Shown here: piece after piece, positions 15,388 to 23,974 of the stretch | How positions within the stretch are numbered: position 1 is the stretch's first letter | How the letters are laid out: each line of letters opens with the position of its first letter | Assembly (NCBI GenBank): GCA_945919075.1 | Contig: CAMEIX010000007.1 | Span: forward strand, 1-64,000 | Direction: 5' to 3' | DNA length: 64,000 nucleotides | Origin: an uncultured Lachnospiraceae bacterium | GTDB lineage: Bacteria; Bacillota; Clostridia; Lachnospirales; Lachnospiraceae | Notes under the pieces: model-generated | What the model was told of the DNA's origin: nothing | The model's input: the letters and a program-made list of their open reading frames with translations, nothing else | Database searches by the model: none | Position numbers and translations under genes: made by a program

Positions 15388-16818
15388 ATGAAATTTTTCT
15401 GGAAGATTTTCTTTGCCTTTACTGCACTGATTTCCCTGGTATTCAGCATCTTCGGAATCTGGATGATTGGTCAGTCCTTCCATAATTCCCTGAATAAGGA
15501 AATTGAAGAAGGAAACCGGGAAAACCGGTTATTGCAGTATGCGTTTGAAATGAATATGAGTTCCATTTCCGAGAACTACCGTACCGAGAAAATTGTAGGT
15601 GCACTGGCACAGTCGGTTATGGAAAATCTGGATAATCATGACTATGATTACAAATTGTACCGGGACAACAGACATCTGGTATATGAGAGCAGTGAAGAGA
15701 AAGTTGAGCATGATTTAATCGAGAAAATGACAGATGCCGATTGCATTTATAAGGTTTTGCAACAGGGTGACAACCGGTATCTTATTTTTGTGTGCAAAAG
15801 CAGGATTGGCGGCAGAAATTATTTTCTGGAGAGTACAAAGGATATTACATCCATTTACAAAGAGAGGGACCGTTTTTTCAACCAGTACCGGGTTATTATG
15901 ATCGTTCTGATTTTAGTGACGGGCATTGTGGTTTATCTGGTGTCCAAATTCCTGACCCGTTCCATTGCGGGGCTCTCCTATACTACCAGAAGATTTGCAA
16001 GGGGAGATTATGAGATTCGTGCCAAAGTATCCGGTGATGATGAAGTAGGCACTCTTGCACAGGATTTTAACGCCATGGCGGATAATCTTACCCAGAAGAT
16101 GGAAGAACTGAAGGACCAGGCCAGAAAGCAGGAGGATTTTACGGCCTCCTTTGCCCATGAATTAAAAACGCCGCTTACCTCCATTATCGGCTATGCGGAC
16201 ATGCTTCGTACCATGGACATGGATAAGGATGAAACCATGGAAGCGGCAAATTATATTTACGGTCAGGGAAAGCGTCTGGAAAGTCTGTCCTTTAAACTGC
16301 TGGAATTGATTGTAACCGACAAGCAGGATTATCAGTTCAGACTCCTTGACTGCCCGGTATTGATTCCTAAGATTGTACGAATGGCAGAGGAAAGCCTGAA
16401 ACAGAAAGAAATTACCTGCGAAACAGAGGTAGAAGAGGGACAGATTTACGGAGAAAAAGATCTCTTAACCTCTCTTATTCTGAATCTGATTGACAACGCC
16501 AGAAAGGCACTGCCCGAGAAGGGAAAGATCCGGATTATCGGTAAAAAAGAGGGCGAGGGCTATGCCCTTACCATAGAAGATAACGGTTGTGGCATGCCGG
16601 AAAGTGCTATTAACAGGATTACGGAGGCTTTTTATATGGTGGATAAGTCCCGTTCCAGAAAAGAGGGCGGGGCCGGTCTCGGCATGACACTGTGTAATCG
16701 TATTATTAAGGTGCACAAAGCAACCTGGAAGATTGAAAGTAAAGAAGGAAAGGGTACCAAAATCAGAGTCCTTTTCCCCGGGGAGGAGGCAGCACATGAA
16801 AACAAACGCATGGATTGA
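15388..16818 (+). CDS. HAMP-domain sensor histidine kinase
   Basis: A 476-residue membrane kinase. TM1 is at about 5-27, an outer sensor domain at 28-165, TM2 at about 170-190, then HAMP with RGDYEIRAKVSGDDEVGTL, the H-box FAHELKTPLTSIIGY and the ATPase boxes N (LILNLIDNARKAL), G1 (DNGCGMP) and G2 (GAGLGMTL). The signal for the sensor domain is unknown. It is paired with the preceding response regulator, and its 3' end overlaps the next gene by 23 bases, suggesting that the anchored protein encoded there is part of the same sensing unit. Confidence 0.93.
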   Translation: MKFFWKIFFAFTALISLVFSIFGIWMIGQSFHNSLNKEIEEGNRENRLLQYAFEMNMSSISENYRTEKIVGALAQSVMENLDNHDYDYKLYRDNRHLVYESSEEKVEHDLIEKMTDADCIYKVLQQGDNRYLIFVCKSRIGGRNYFLESTKDITSIYKERDRFFNQYRVIMIVLILVTGIVVYLVSKFLTRSIAGLSYTTRRFARGDYEIRAKVSGDDEVGTLAQDFNAMADNLTQKMEELKDQARKQEDFTASFAHELKTPLTSIIGYADMLRTMDMDKDETMEAANYIYGQGKRLESLSFKLLELIVTDKQDYQFRLLDCPVLIPKIVRMAEESLKQKEITCETEVEEGQIYGEKDLLTSLILNLIDNARKALPEKGKIRIIGKKEGEGYALTIEDNGCGMPESAINRITEAFYMVDKSRSRKEGGAGLGMTLCNRIIKVHKATWKIESKEGKGTKIRVLFPGEEAAHENKRMD

Positions 16819-17680
16819 TTATGTTACCGGGGCCCTTCTCATCCTCATTCTGCTTTTGGGATCCTACCTGGCACCTAATATTTATTCCAATTTTACGGAC
16901 AACCGTGACATGAACGAAGCGCATATAGTGGAGCGGGAAGCTTTTTCTTTCGGTGAGCCCATTAAACTGAATGTGGAAGAGCGTGTGCAGAATATGATGG
17001 CGGCGCTATCCAATACCACTTCCCTGCAAAAGCCTGTTGCCTTTAGCGATACGGGCTTTGACAGCGCAGAATTTCTGCTGGGAATCAAGGAGGCAATCGG
17101 TATTGCAATATCCTGTAGATTACTACCGGATATCAGCAATTATGAAATAGAAAGGTACATTGTCTACGTGGAATACTACAATGTGACGGATGGTGTTTCA
17201 GACAGCAGTGAAGCTTCTTTTTTCCGCATTCGTTTCAGCGACTATAAGACATTTGATTTTACCCTGTGCATTGATGCTTCGGAATTCATTATTTATCAGG
17301 CGGAGGTGTACTGTGCGGAGGTGTCCGAATATGTGGAACAGATTACTTCGGATGACAAGGAAGTTGTGGAGTTTTTAAATAACCAGTTTGTGGAAAATGC
17401 AGCTGTGTATTTTGAAGCAGAGGGTTATGACGTGTTAACCAACATCCTGAATGATGAGACCGTGGCGATGTTTGGCTACGAACGTGGCGAATACGCACTG
17501 TATCATAATGTTTGCAACTACGGAAGTCTGGAAAGCTACGGCATCCGGTGGGGGTTCGTTCCCATGGTACGCGCCATGGCGGGGCAGGAAGCCAGCAAGG
17601 AATGGGATAACAAAAAGATAGAAGAATATTTCAGGGACAAGTACAATATTACTGTAATAGACGAATATCCGACAGAATAA
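16796..17680 (+). CDS. Membrane-anchored protein co-encoded with the kinase
   Basis: A 294-residue protein with one N-terminal signal anchor (about residues 8-26, YVTGALLILILLLGSYLAP) and a soluble outer part rich in acidic and aromatic residues. I do not recognise a family. The start, ATG 16796, follows GGGAGGAGG by 6 bases and overlaps the end of the kinase gene, so translation is coupled. Such accessory proteins often modulate the partner kinase, and that is the inferred role. The outer domain has VEYYNVTDG and CIDASEFIIYQAEVYC segments that suggest a mixed alpha/beta fold. Confidence 0.7.
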   Translation: MKTNAWIDYVTGALLILILLLGSYLAPNIYSNFTDNRDMNEAHIVEREAFSFGEPIKLNVEERVQNMMAALSNTTSLQKPVAFSDTGFDSAEFLLGIKEAIGIAISCRLLPDISNYEIERYIVYVEYYNVTDGVSDSSEASFFRIRFSDYKTFDFTLCIDASEFIIYQAEVYCAEVSEYVEQITSDDKEVVEFLNNQFVENAAVYFEAEGYDVLTNILNDETVAMFGYERGEYALYHNVCNYGSLESYGIRWGFVPMVRAMAGQEASKEWDNKKIEEYFRDKYNITVIDEYPTE

Positions 17681-17724
17681 AAACATAATTACAAATTTTA
17701 ATAAGGAAAGATAAAGGGAGTTTT

Positions 17725-17790
17725 ATGGGACAACATATCCTGTATACTGCAATCAGAACAAGAGATTCGGATGATAAATCCGAACCATAA
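17725..17790 (+). CDS. Possible 21-residue small protein
   Basis: ATG 17725 has a good AAAGGGAG ribosome site and reads 21 codons (MGQHILYTAIRTRDSDD then KSEP) to TAA. The 3' end contains a perfect hairpin, TTCGGAT (17766-17772) and ATCCGAA (17778-17784). It could be a leader peptide or a spurious frame. No homolog is recognised. Confidence 0.25.
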   Translation: MGQHILYTAIRTRDSDDKSEP

Positions 17791-17816
17791 AAGATTGCAG
17801 AAGGGCAGGAGAGAAT

Positions 17817-18182
17817 ATGAAAAAGAATGTCGGATTTGGAATCATAACGGTTATTTTGGTATTAATCAGTTTCTTATGTATCGGTGGAGCAGTATCCGGC
17901 CAGAGCACGGAGAAGATGCGCACCAAAGAGCAGTTTTATGTGGATTTGGAAAATCAATATATCAGTGAAATAAGGGATATGCTAAACGAAGAGGGATATG
18001 TGAACTGTGGCGTCATGTTGACGAGAACTGTTTTAGAAGACGGCAGCCGTGAATACCACATGAATATCCATCACAAAAGGTTGGCAAAACTTACGGAAAC
18101 GGAAAGCAGTACCCTGAAAGACATGATCAGGGAAAAGGCTTTTATGAAGGAGGAAATCTCATTTGTCATTACCTTTGGGTAA
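17817..18182 (+). CDS. Small membrane-anchored protein of unknown function
   Basis: A 121-residue protein with an N-terminal signal or anchor helix (GFGIITVILVLISFLCIGGA, residues 6-25) and a soluble part with about 30% charged residues. The ending contains KDMIREKAFMKEEISFVITFG. No family is recognised. ATG 17817 has AGGAGAG upstream. It lies between the kinase cluster and the DUF1653 gene. The hydrophobic N terminus lacks a lipobox, so a single-pass membrane protein facing outward is the simplest reading. Confidence 0.6.
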   Translation: MKKNVGFGIITVILVLISFLCIGGAVSGQSTEKMRTKEQFYVDLENQYISEIRDMLNEEGYVNCGVMLTRTVLEDGSREYHMNIHHKRLAKLTETESSTLKDMIREKAFMKEEISFVITFG

Positions 18183-18221
18183 TGTCCGTTTCGTAAGGAG
18201 GAACCCTTAGGAAGGAGTTCT

Positions 18222-18683
18222 ATGATAACGGTTCCCAAAAAAGGAGAGATTTACAAACATTTCAAAGGCAATCTGTATGAGATCGTGACGATTGCCGAAC
18301 ATTCCGAAACAGGAGAGGAACTTGTAATCTACCAGGCACTTTATGGAGAGGGTAAGATTTATGCAAGACCGGTATCGGATTTTGTTGTGAAGCTTCCCAA
18401 GGAGAAATATCCGGAAGCATCACAGGAGTATCGTTTTGTTTTACAGGATGTAAAAGAAGAAAGTGTAGATCCATTGGTTATGGAATTTCTGGATGCGGGC
18501 ACTTACGAGGAACGATTGGAATTGTTAGACAAAATGAAGGAAACGATTACGGATGATATGATTAACACCATGGCAGTTGTCTGTGATGTGGAGGTTCCGG
18601 AAGGGGAAATCTCCGTCCGGTATGAAAACTTCAAAAATTGTCTGATTACTCTTCGTAAGTATGAGTGCAGCCGGCTGAGATAG
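18222..18683 (+). CDS. DUF1653 domain protein
   Basis: A 153-residue cytoplasmic protein. Residues 5-62 match DUF1653 (PF07866): GEIYKHFKGNLYEIVTIAEH, then VIYQALYGEGKIYARPVSDF. The remainder is a helical tail with EFLDAGTYEERLELLDKM, a segment often attached in clostridial members. The family has no assigned function. The start has GGAAGGAG. It overlaps the spurious upstream extension of the 5'-nucleotidase frame but ends before that gene's real start. Confidence 0.8.
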   Translation: MITVPKKGEIYKHFKGNLYEIVTIAEHSETGEELVIYQALYGEGKIYARPVSDFVVKLPKEKYPEASQEYRFVLQDVKEESVDPLVMEFLDAGTYEERLELLDKMKETITDDMINTMAVVCDVEVPEGEISVRYENFKNCLITLRKYECSRLR

Positions 18684-18739
18684 AAGGCGGCAGCTCCCCT
18701 GCCATGGAAAACCTGACCATGGAAGAAAGGAGTTGCATT

Positions 18740-19654
18740 ATGGCATACAGTTTGGAAAACAGGCTGGTCATCGGCGTGACAACCAGAGCGTTATTTGATT
18801 TAAAGGTTGAGAATGATATTTTTGAAGAAAAGGGTGTGGAAGCCTATTCGGCGTACCAGAAGGAACACGAGGAAGAGATCTTAAAGCCGGGGCCGGGATT
18901 TTTGCTAATCAAGGCACTTCTTAAATTAAATGATATTTCCGGAATGGATAATCGGGTGGAAGTAATCCTCATGTCAAAAAACAGTCCCGATATATCCCTG
19001 CGGATTTTCCGCTCCATAGAATACTATGACCTTAAGGTCACGAGAGCATTCTTTTCCTGTGGTGCACCCATGGCACCCTACCTGACGGCATTTCATACGG
19101 ATTTGTTTTTATCCGCATGTGAGGAAGATGTGCAGGCAGCCGTGGATGCCGGAATTGCAGCCGGTATCATTTGCGGAGAAGGGAACTGCTATGAAAATGT
19201 GATAAAGGAAAAGGATGGCATACCCATCAGGATTGCATTCGATGCGGATGCGGTGCTGTTTTCGGATGAGGCGGAGCAGGTATATCAGACAGAGGGACTG
19301 GAGGCTTTTGAAAGCAGTGAAAAGGAAAAGGCAGGGCAGCCCCTTCATGCAGGGCCCTTTGCAAAGTTTCTTCGTACGATTTCCGAATTGCAGAAGGAAT
19401 TTCCGCAGGGGGAGGCTCCCATTCGGACCGCCCTTGTGACGGCCAGAAGTGCACCGGCTCACGAGAGGGTAATCCGTACCTTAAGATCCTGGGACGTGCG
19501 GATTGATGAGGCCTTTTTCCTGGGCGGAATATCCAAGAAGGATGTACTTGCGGCATTTGGTGCCCAAATCTTTTTTGACGACCAACAGGTGCATACCAAA
19601 GCGGCATCGGAGGTCGTGCCTGCTGCAAGAGTACCGATTGCACATAAAAGGTGA
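18740..19654 (+). CDS. Cytosolic 5'-nucleotidase (PF06189)
   Basis: A 304-residue protein of the NT5C/5-nucleotidase family, which dephosphorylates nucleoside monophosphates. Visible motifs are VIGVTTRALFDL near the N terminus, VILMSKNSPDISLRIF, IAFDADAVLFSDEAE with the FDxD-like acidic pair, TALVTARSAPAHERVI and IFFDDQQVH at the metal site. The frame is open from 18665, but AAAGGAG 7 bases before ATG 18740 sets the start. Its stop is 5 bases before the next start, so it is co-transcribed with the SfsA-MutY fusion. A nucleotide-salvage role is likely. Confidence 0.88.
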   Translation: MAYSLENRLVIGVTTRALFDLKVENDIFEEKGVEAYSAYQKEHEEEILKPGPGFLLIKALLKLNDISGMDNRVEVILMSKNSPDISLRIFRSIEYYDLKVTRAFFSCGAPMAPYLTAFHTDLFLSACEEDVQAAVDAGIAAGIICGEGNCYENVIKEKDGIPIRIAFDADAVLFSDEAEQVYQTEGLEAFESSEKEKAGQPLHAGPFAKFLRTISELQKEFPQGEAPIRTALVTARSAPAHERVIRTLRSWDVRIDEAFFLGGISKKDVLAAFGAQIFFDDQQVHTKAASEVVPAARVPIAHKR

Positions 19655-19659
19655 CAGAT

Positions 19660-21450
19660 ATGAAGTATGATAATATTGTGGACGGAATCTTTAGAGAGCG
19701 TCCAAACCGCTTTATCGCTTATGTGGATATTGCGGGGAAAAGAGAAAAGGTCCATGTGAAGAATACCGGCCGCTGTAAGGAACTCTTACAGGAGGGGGCA
19801 CAGGTGTTTTTGGAAAAGAGTGACAATCCCGAGCGAAGTACGGCATACGATCTGGTTGCGGTAAACAAAAACGGGCGTCTTATTAATATGGACTCGCAGG
19901 CACCGAACAGGGCGGTGGAAGAGTGGCTGAAAAAGGGCATACTCTTCCCGGACCTGTCTTTTTTGCGTCCGGAAACTACCTTTGGTAACTCCAGGTTTGA
20001 TTTTTATGCAAAAGCCGGAGAAAGGGAAATATTTCTGGAGGTAAAGGGGGTTACCCTGGAGGATGAAAATATCGTGTACTTCCCCGATGCACCCTCTGAA
20101 CGGGCGGTAAAGCACGTGGAAGAACTGATACAGGCAAAGAAACAGGGATATGAGGCATACCTTCTCTTTGTAGTACAGATGAAGGATGTCAGATGTTTCA
20201 TGCCAAATGCCGATACACAGCCGGAATTTGCCGAGGTATTAGCCCGAGCCCAAAAGGAAGGGGTGCATATCCTGGCCTATGACTGCACAATCGAAAAGGA
20301 TTCCATGGAAATTGGAGAAAAAGTTAAAGTCTTTATTAAGAATTTTAAAAATCACTATTTTGATATTCCCAAACCGCTCTTAAAATGGTATGATGAATCG
20401 AGACGTTTTCTGCCATGGAGAGAGGACCCCACATCCTACCATGTATGGGTATCGGAAATTATGCTGCAGCAGACCCGGGTAGAGGCTGTAAAGCCGTATT
20501 ATGAGCGTTTTATGAAGGAACTGCCGGATATTAAGAGTCTGGCAGAGGCCGAAGAAGAAAGGCTTCTAAAACTCTGGGAGGGGCTCGGTTATTATAACCG
20601 GGTGCGGAATCTGCAGAAGGCAGCTATCCGGATTTGTGACGAGTATGGTGGGGAAATGCCCTCGGATTACGACAGTCTGATCACCTTAAGCGGAATTGGT
20701 TCGTATACGGCAGGAGCCATAGCATCCATTGCCTTTGGGAAAAAGGTACCGGCAGTGGATGGAAATGTTCTTCGTGTCCTTTCCAGAATTTCCATGCTGG
20801 AGGAAGACATCCTGCTTCCCAAGGTAAAGAAGCAGATGGAAGAAGAACTTTTAGAAGTGATGCCTGACAGACCCGGCGATTTTAATCAGGCCATGATGGA
20901 AATCGGAGCCATGGTGTGTGTGCCTAACGGAAAGCCGCATTGTACGGAATGTCCTTTGCAGGATATATGCAAAGCCCATAAAGAGGGATGCGAAACAGAG
21001 TATCCGAAGAAAGACACCAAAAAGGCCCGCAGCATTGAAAAGAAGACGGTTTTTTTAGTGCAGGATGAAGGCAGGACGGCTCTTCATAAAAGACCGGACA
21101 AGGGGCTTTTGGCATCGTTGTACGAATTTCCCAACGTAGAAGGGCATTTGTCCGCATCCAAGGTTAAGACCTACTTTTCCGAAAGGGGACTTCACATTCT
21201 GAGAATCGTTCCTCTTCCGGATGTCAAGCATATCTTTTCCCACAAGGAATGGCATATGAAAGGATTCCTCATAAAGGTGGATGAACTGTCCGAGAGGAAT
21301 GAAGTGTTTGAAAAGGAAAAGTGGATTCTTGCAGGCACGAATGAAGTAGAAGATAAATATCCCATACCCAGTGCATTTTCGGCGTATACGGATTATTTAT
21401 ATCGTTGTACGGAAAATTTTTCCGCAACAAAAAACGGGAGGAAAAAATGA
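19660..21450 (+). CDS. SfsA-MutY fusion: DNA nuclease-like domain plus A/G adenine glycosylase
   Basis: A 596-residue fusion. Residues 1-230 are SfsA (HVKNTGRCKELL, FGNSRFDFYA, FLEVKGVTLE, YFPDAPSERAVKHV), now regarded as a nucleic-acid-binding nuclease fold. Residues 235-580 are MutY, with PWREDPTSYHVWVSEIMLQQ (catalytic Glu), the helix-hairpin-helix LSGIGSYTAGA, catalytic Asp in AVDGNVLR, an iron-sulfur Cys set (CVPNGKPHCTECPLQDIC) and a C-terminal NUDIX-like 8-oxoG reader with IFSHKEWHM. MutY removes A opposite 8-oxoguanine. ATG 19660 follows AAAAGG by 8 bases; GTG 19651 is less likely. The domains are usually separate genes, so joint action in DNA repair is inferred. Confidence 0.92.
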   Translation: MKYDNIVDGIFRERPNRFIAYVDIAGKREKVHVKNTGRCKELLQEGAQVFLEKSDNPERSTAYDLVAVNKNGRLINMDSQAPNRAVEEWLKKGILFPDLSFLRPETTFGNSRFDFYAKAGEREIFLEVKGVTLEDENIVYFPDAPSERAVKHVEELIQAKKQGYEAYLLFVVQMKDVRCFMPNADTQPEFAEVLARAQKEGVHILAYDCTIEKDSMEIGEKVKVFIKNFKNHYFDIPKPLLKWYDESRRFLPWREDPTSYHVWVSEIMLQQTRVEAVKPYYERFMKELPDIKSLAEAEEERLLKLWEGLGYYNRVRNLQKAAIRICDEYGGEMPSDYDSLITLSGIGSYTAGAIASIAFGKKVPAVDGNVLRVLSRISMLEEDILLPKVKKQMEEELLEVMPDRPGDFNQAMMEIGAMVCVPNGKPHCTECPLQDICKAHKEGCETEYPKKDTKKARSIEKKTVFLVQDEGRTALHKRPDKGLLASLYEFPNVEGHLSASKVKTYFSERGLHILRIVPLPDVKHIFSHKEWHMKGFLIKVDELSERNEVFEKEKWILAGTNEVEDKYPIPSAFSAYTDYLYRCTENFSATKNGRKK

Positions 21451-22475
21451 AACTTTTATCAATAGCGATTCCATGCTATAACTCTGCAGATTACATGGAA
21501 AATTGTGTGCAGTCTCTTCTGGTTGGAGGAGAGGATGTGGAGATCATCATTGTAAATGACGGCTCAAACAAGGATAATACTGCAGAAATTGCAGATCGTC
21601 TTGCAGCAGAACATCCATCCATTATCAAGGCCGTTCACAAGGAGAATGGCGGGCACGGCTCTGCTGTAAACACCGGAATTGAAAATGCAACCGGCCTTTA
21701 TTTTAAGGTTGTGGATTCCGATGACTGGGTACAGGAAGAGGCGTACATGAAGATTCTGGATACCCTCCGCAATATTGCAGGCGGTGGTCAGGCACTGGAT
21801 ATGTTAGTCAGCAACTTTGTATACGAAAAAGAGGGCGAGAAGAGGAAGAAGGTTATGCATTATCGGCATATTCTTCCGGAGGATAAGTTTTTTACCTGGT
21901 CGGAGTGCAAACATTTCCCGAAGGCACATTACATTCTCATGCATTCCGTGATTTTCAGAACACAGCTTTTAAAAGACTGCGGACTGCAATTGCCTGAGCA
22001 TACCTTTTATGTAGACAATCTTTATGTATTTGAGCCCCTGCCCTACGTAAAGAATATGTATTATCTGGATGTGAATTTCTATCGCTATTACATAGGCCGT
22101 GCAGACCAGTCCGTAAATGAGAGCGTGATGATTTCCAGACTGGACCAGCAGATTAAGGTTAATAAACGGATGATAGATTATCTGGTTGCAAATAAGAGCC
22201 AGATTCTTAAGACCAAACGATGCTACCAGTACATGAGAAATTATTTGGAAATTATTATGACGGTATCCTCCGCACTCTGCATTAAGGCAGATACGGAAGA
22301 ACATCTGGAAATGAAGAAAGAACTTTGGCAGTATTTAAAAGACGCAGATAAGAAACTGTATATCTGGATGCGTAACGGTATTATGGGAGGGGCCATGAAT
22401 CTTCCCGGAAAATTAGGAAGAAAAGTAAGCGTAGAAGGATACAGCATCTGCCAGAAGATATTCCATTTTAATTAG
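21447..22475 (+). CDS. Family 2 glycosyltransferase
   Basis: A 342-residue GT-A fold enzyme. The nucleotide-sugar site is evident: SIAIPCYNSADYMENCVQSL, IIVNDGSNKDNTAEIA and the metal motif VDSDDW. The acceptor region contains FVYEKEGEKRKKVMHYRH and is not diagnostic. It is cytosolic without membrane helices, and adds a sugar to an envelope glycan or lipid; the acceptor is unknown. ATG 21447, after GGGAGG, overlaps the stop of the fusion gene (ATGA), so the two are translationally coupled despite unrelated functions. Confidence 0.9.
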   Translation: MKLLSIAIPCYNSADYMENCVQSLLVGGEDVEIIIVNDGSNKDNTAEIADRLAAEHPSIIKAVHKENGGHGSAVNTGIENATGLYFKVVDSDDWVQEEAYMKILDTLRNIAGGGQALDMLVSNFVYEKEGEKRKKVMHYRHILPEDKFFTWSECKHFPKAHYILMHSVIFRTQLLKDCGLQLPEHTFYVDNLYVFEPLPYVKNMYYLDVNFYRYYIGRADQSVNESVMISRLDQQIKVNKRMIDYLVANKSQILKTKRCYQYMRNYLEIIMTVSSALCIKADTEEHLEMKKELWQYLKDADKKLYIWMRNGIMGGAMNLPGKLGRKVSVEGYSICQKIFHFN

Positions 22476-22484
22476 GATATAACA

Positions 22485-22508
22485 AAAAGCCGTGGAAACA
22501 CGGCTTTT
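22485..22508. terminator. Bidirectional terminator between convergent genes
   Basis: AAAAGCCGTG (22485-22494) and CACGGCTTTT (22499-22508) make a perfect 10-bp stem with a GAAA loop. A residues on the left and T residues on the right serve both the plus-strand glycosyltransferase and the minus-strand phosphatase operon. Confidence 0.92.
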
Positions 22509-22526
22509 ATCTTATCAGGAATCGTA

Positions 22527-23162
22527 TTATACAGAAGAAGATGGTTTATAGAATATACGGCTCTCGTCAAGGACCGTATATTTTTGGTTGGAGTAATCTA
22601 AAATTATGACATTGCAGTTACGTTGCAGACCGCCACTCCAGAATTCATCTACTCCGTGTTGTCTTACGTGGCACATGAGGGCCTTGTTAATGGCACCATG
22701 CGCTACTAACATCACTCGTGTTATGGAAGGATTCTCTGCAAGGGGTTCGATTTCCTCCGCTAAAAAACGGCTTGCCCGGTCTATTAAATGTTCTAATGTT
22801 TCCCCGTCGGAAGGGGCCTTGTAACGGGCAGGGTCCGAAAAGAAATACTGAAAGGTACAGGCAGGATCCTGTGCCAGAAGCTCCTCCAAAGTATGCCCTT
22901 CATAGGAACCGAAGGACAATTCCCGCAAACGGTCATCCGCAAGGATGGGGATGTCTCTGCCCCCTCGAAATCCTTCAGCAGTTACTCTTGCCCGGGAAAG
23001 AGGACTTGTATAAATCCTGTCAAAATGGGTGTCCATTAAATTCCTGCCGGATTCGACTGCCATCGCTACTCCCTTTTCGGTGAGGGCAATATCCGTACTT
23101 CCCTGAAGTCGTTTTTCTTTATTCCATTCGGTTTGTCCATGTCTTACAATATAAATTTCCAT
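22527..23162 (-). CDS. Histidine phosphatase family protein
   Basis: A 211-residue phosphoglycerate-mutase-like phosphatase. The catalytic RHG is in YIVRHGQTEWN (residues 4-14), with IYTSPLSRARVTAE, the acid in LRELSFGSYEG and the second His in VMLVAHGAINKAL. The family dephosphorylates many small phosphates, such as nucleotides or the alpha-ribazole precursor. No cobalamin genes are near, so a specific substrate is not assigned. It is the last gene of a minus-strand trio with a PAP2 phosphatase and a diacylglycerol-kinase-like enzyme, only 3 bases after the PAP2 gene. Confidence 0.88.
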   Translation of the reverse strand: MEIYIVRHGQTEWNKEKRLQGSTDIALTEKGVAMAVESGRNLMDTHFDRIYTSPLSRARVTAEGFRGGRDIPILADDRLRELSFGSYEGHTLEELLAQDPACTFQYFFSDPARYKAPSDGETLEHLIDRASRFLAEEIEPLAENPSITRVMLVAHGAINKALMCHVRQHGVDEFWSGGLQRNCNVIILDYSNQKYTVLDESRIFYKPSSSV

Positions 23163-23165
23163 AGA

Positions 23166-23858
23166 TTACTCAATCACCGGTGTCTTTTCGTTTTCTTTTC
23201 TCTTTCCAAAGGATTGCTTAATAAGGGTTACGGCATCCATGCGATAGACAATGATATACATAAACGCTGCCATTCCGATTCCGGTCAGAACATCAAATAC
23301 AGAGTGCTGTTTGATGAACATCGTGGAAAGAATGATTAAAATACAGAGTATGAAGGATGCAAGTTTGATACCAAATTTGTTCTTAAACTGTTTGCAGTTT
23401 CTGACTGCAAGATGCGCACCGATGGAATTGTACACATGAATACTGGGCCAGAGGTTGGTTGCAGTATCCGTTTTGTACAGTCCCGCAATCAAATGGGTAA
23501 AGAAATTGTCGCGGGGCATTGCCGTAGGGCGTAAATGGTGCCCGTTGGGCCACAGGGTGGAAATGATTAAAAAGACTGTCATTCCGGTTGCGAGGAACAA
23601 GCCCGCACGGAAGAACTCATCCTTGTCCTTAAAAATCAAGAAAATCACCACCGCACCGATGTAGGCAAACCACATGAAATAGGGGATGACAAATACTTCA
23701 ATGAAGGGAATCTTATCATCAATTGCCATATGGATTATCCGGTAATCTGTAGTATTGGTATGTTCAATAATAAAAAACCAGATAAGATAGAAAATGCCGT
23801 AAATAATTGCAAGAGCCCCATGACTGTAAGTCTGCAGGAAATTCTTTACCTTATTCAT
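23166..23858 (-). CDS. PAP2-family membrane phosphatase
   Basis: A 230-residue integral membrane protein with about six helices. PAP2 motifs are present: LRPTAMPRDNFF (first, with Arg), NLWPSIHVYNS (second, with PSxH) and KQHSVFDVLTG (third, with the catalytic His and Asp). The spacing resembles the inositol-phosphotransferase/Aur1-like PAP2_3 subgroup. It dephosphorylates or transfers phosphate on a lipid or isoprenoid phosphate at the outer face. Its neighbours, a lipid kinase and a soluble phosphatase, fit a role in phosphatidate or undecaprenyl phosphate turnover. Confidence 0.85.
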   Translation of the reverse strand: MNKVKNFLQTYSHGALAIIYGIFYLIWFFIIEHTNTTDYRIIHMAIDDKIPFIEVFVIPYFMWFAYIGAVVIFLIFKDKDEFFRAGLFLATGMTVFLIISTLWPNGHHLRPTAMPRDNFFTHLIAGLYKTDTATNLWPSIHVYNSIGAHLAVRNCKQFKNKFGIKLASFILCILIILSTMFIKQHSVFDVLTGIGMAAFMYIIVYRMDAVTLIKQSFGKRKENEKTPVIE

Positions 23859-23974
23859 AATAACAGCTCCCTAAACTACGAAATGTTTCAAAATTGTTAC
23901 ATCATACATCAGTATAGCGGAGAAGAAATATTTTGCAAGAGTTTTTTTCTAAATATTTTCTTATCAGAGTCTGA

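Noticed and set aside
23859..23974. Gap between the two minus-strand genes
   Set aside because: No promoter, terminator or gene could be supported in these 116 bases.
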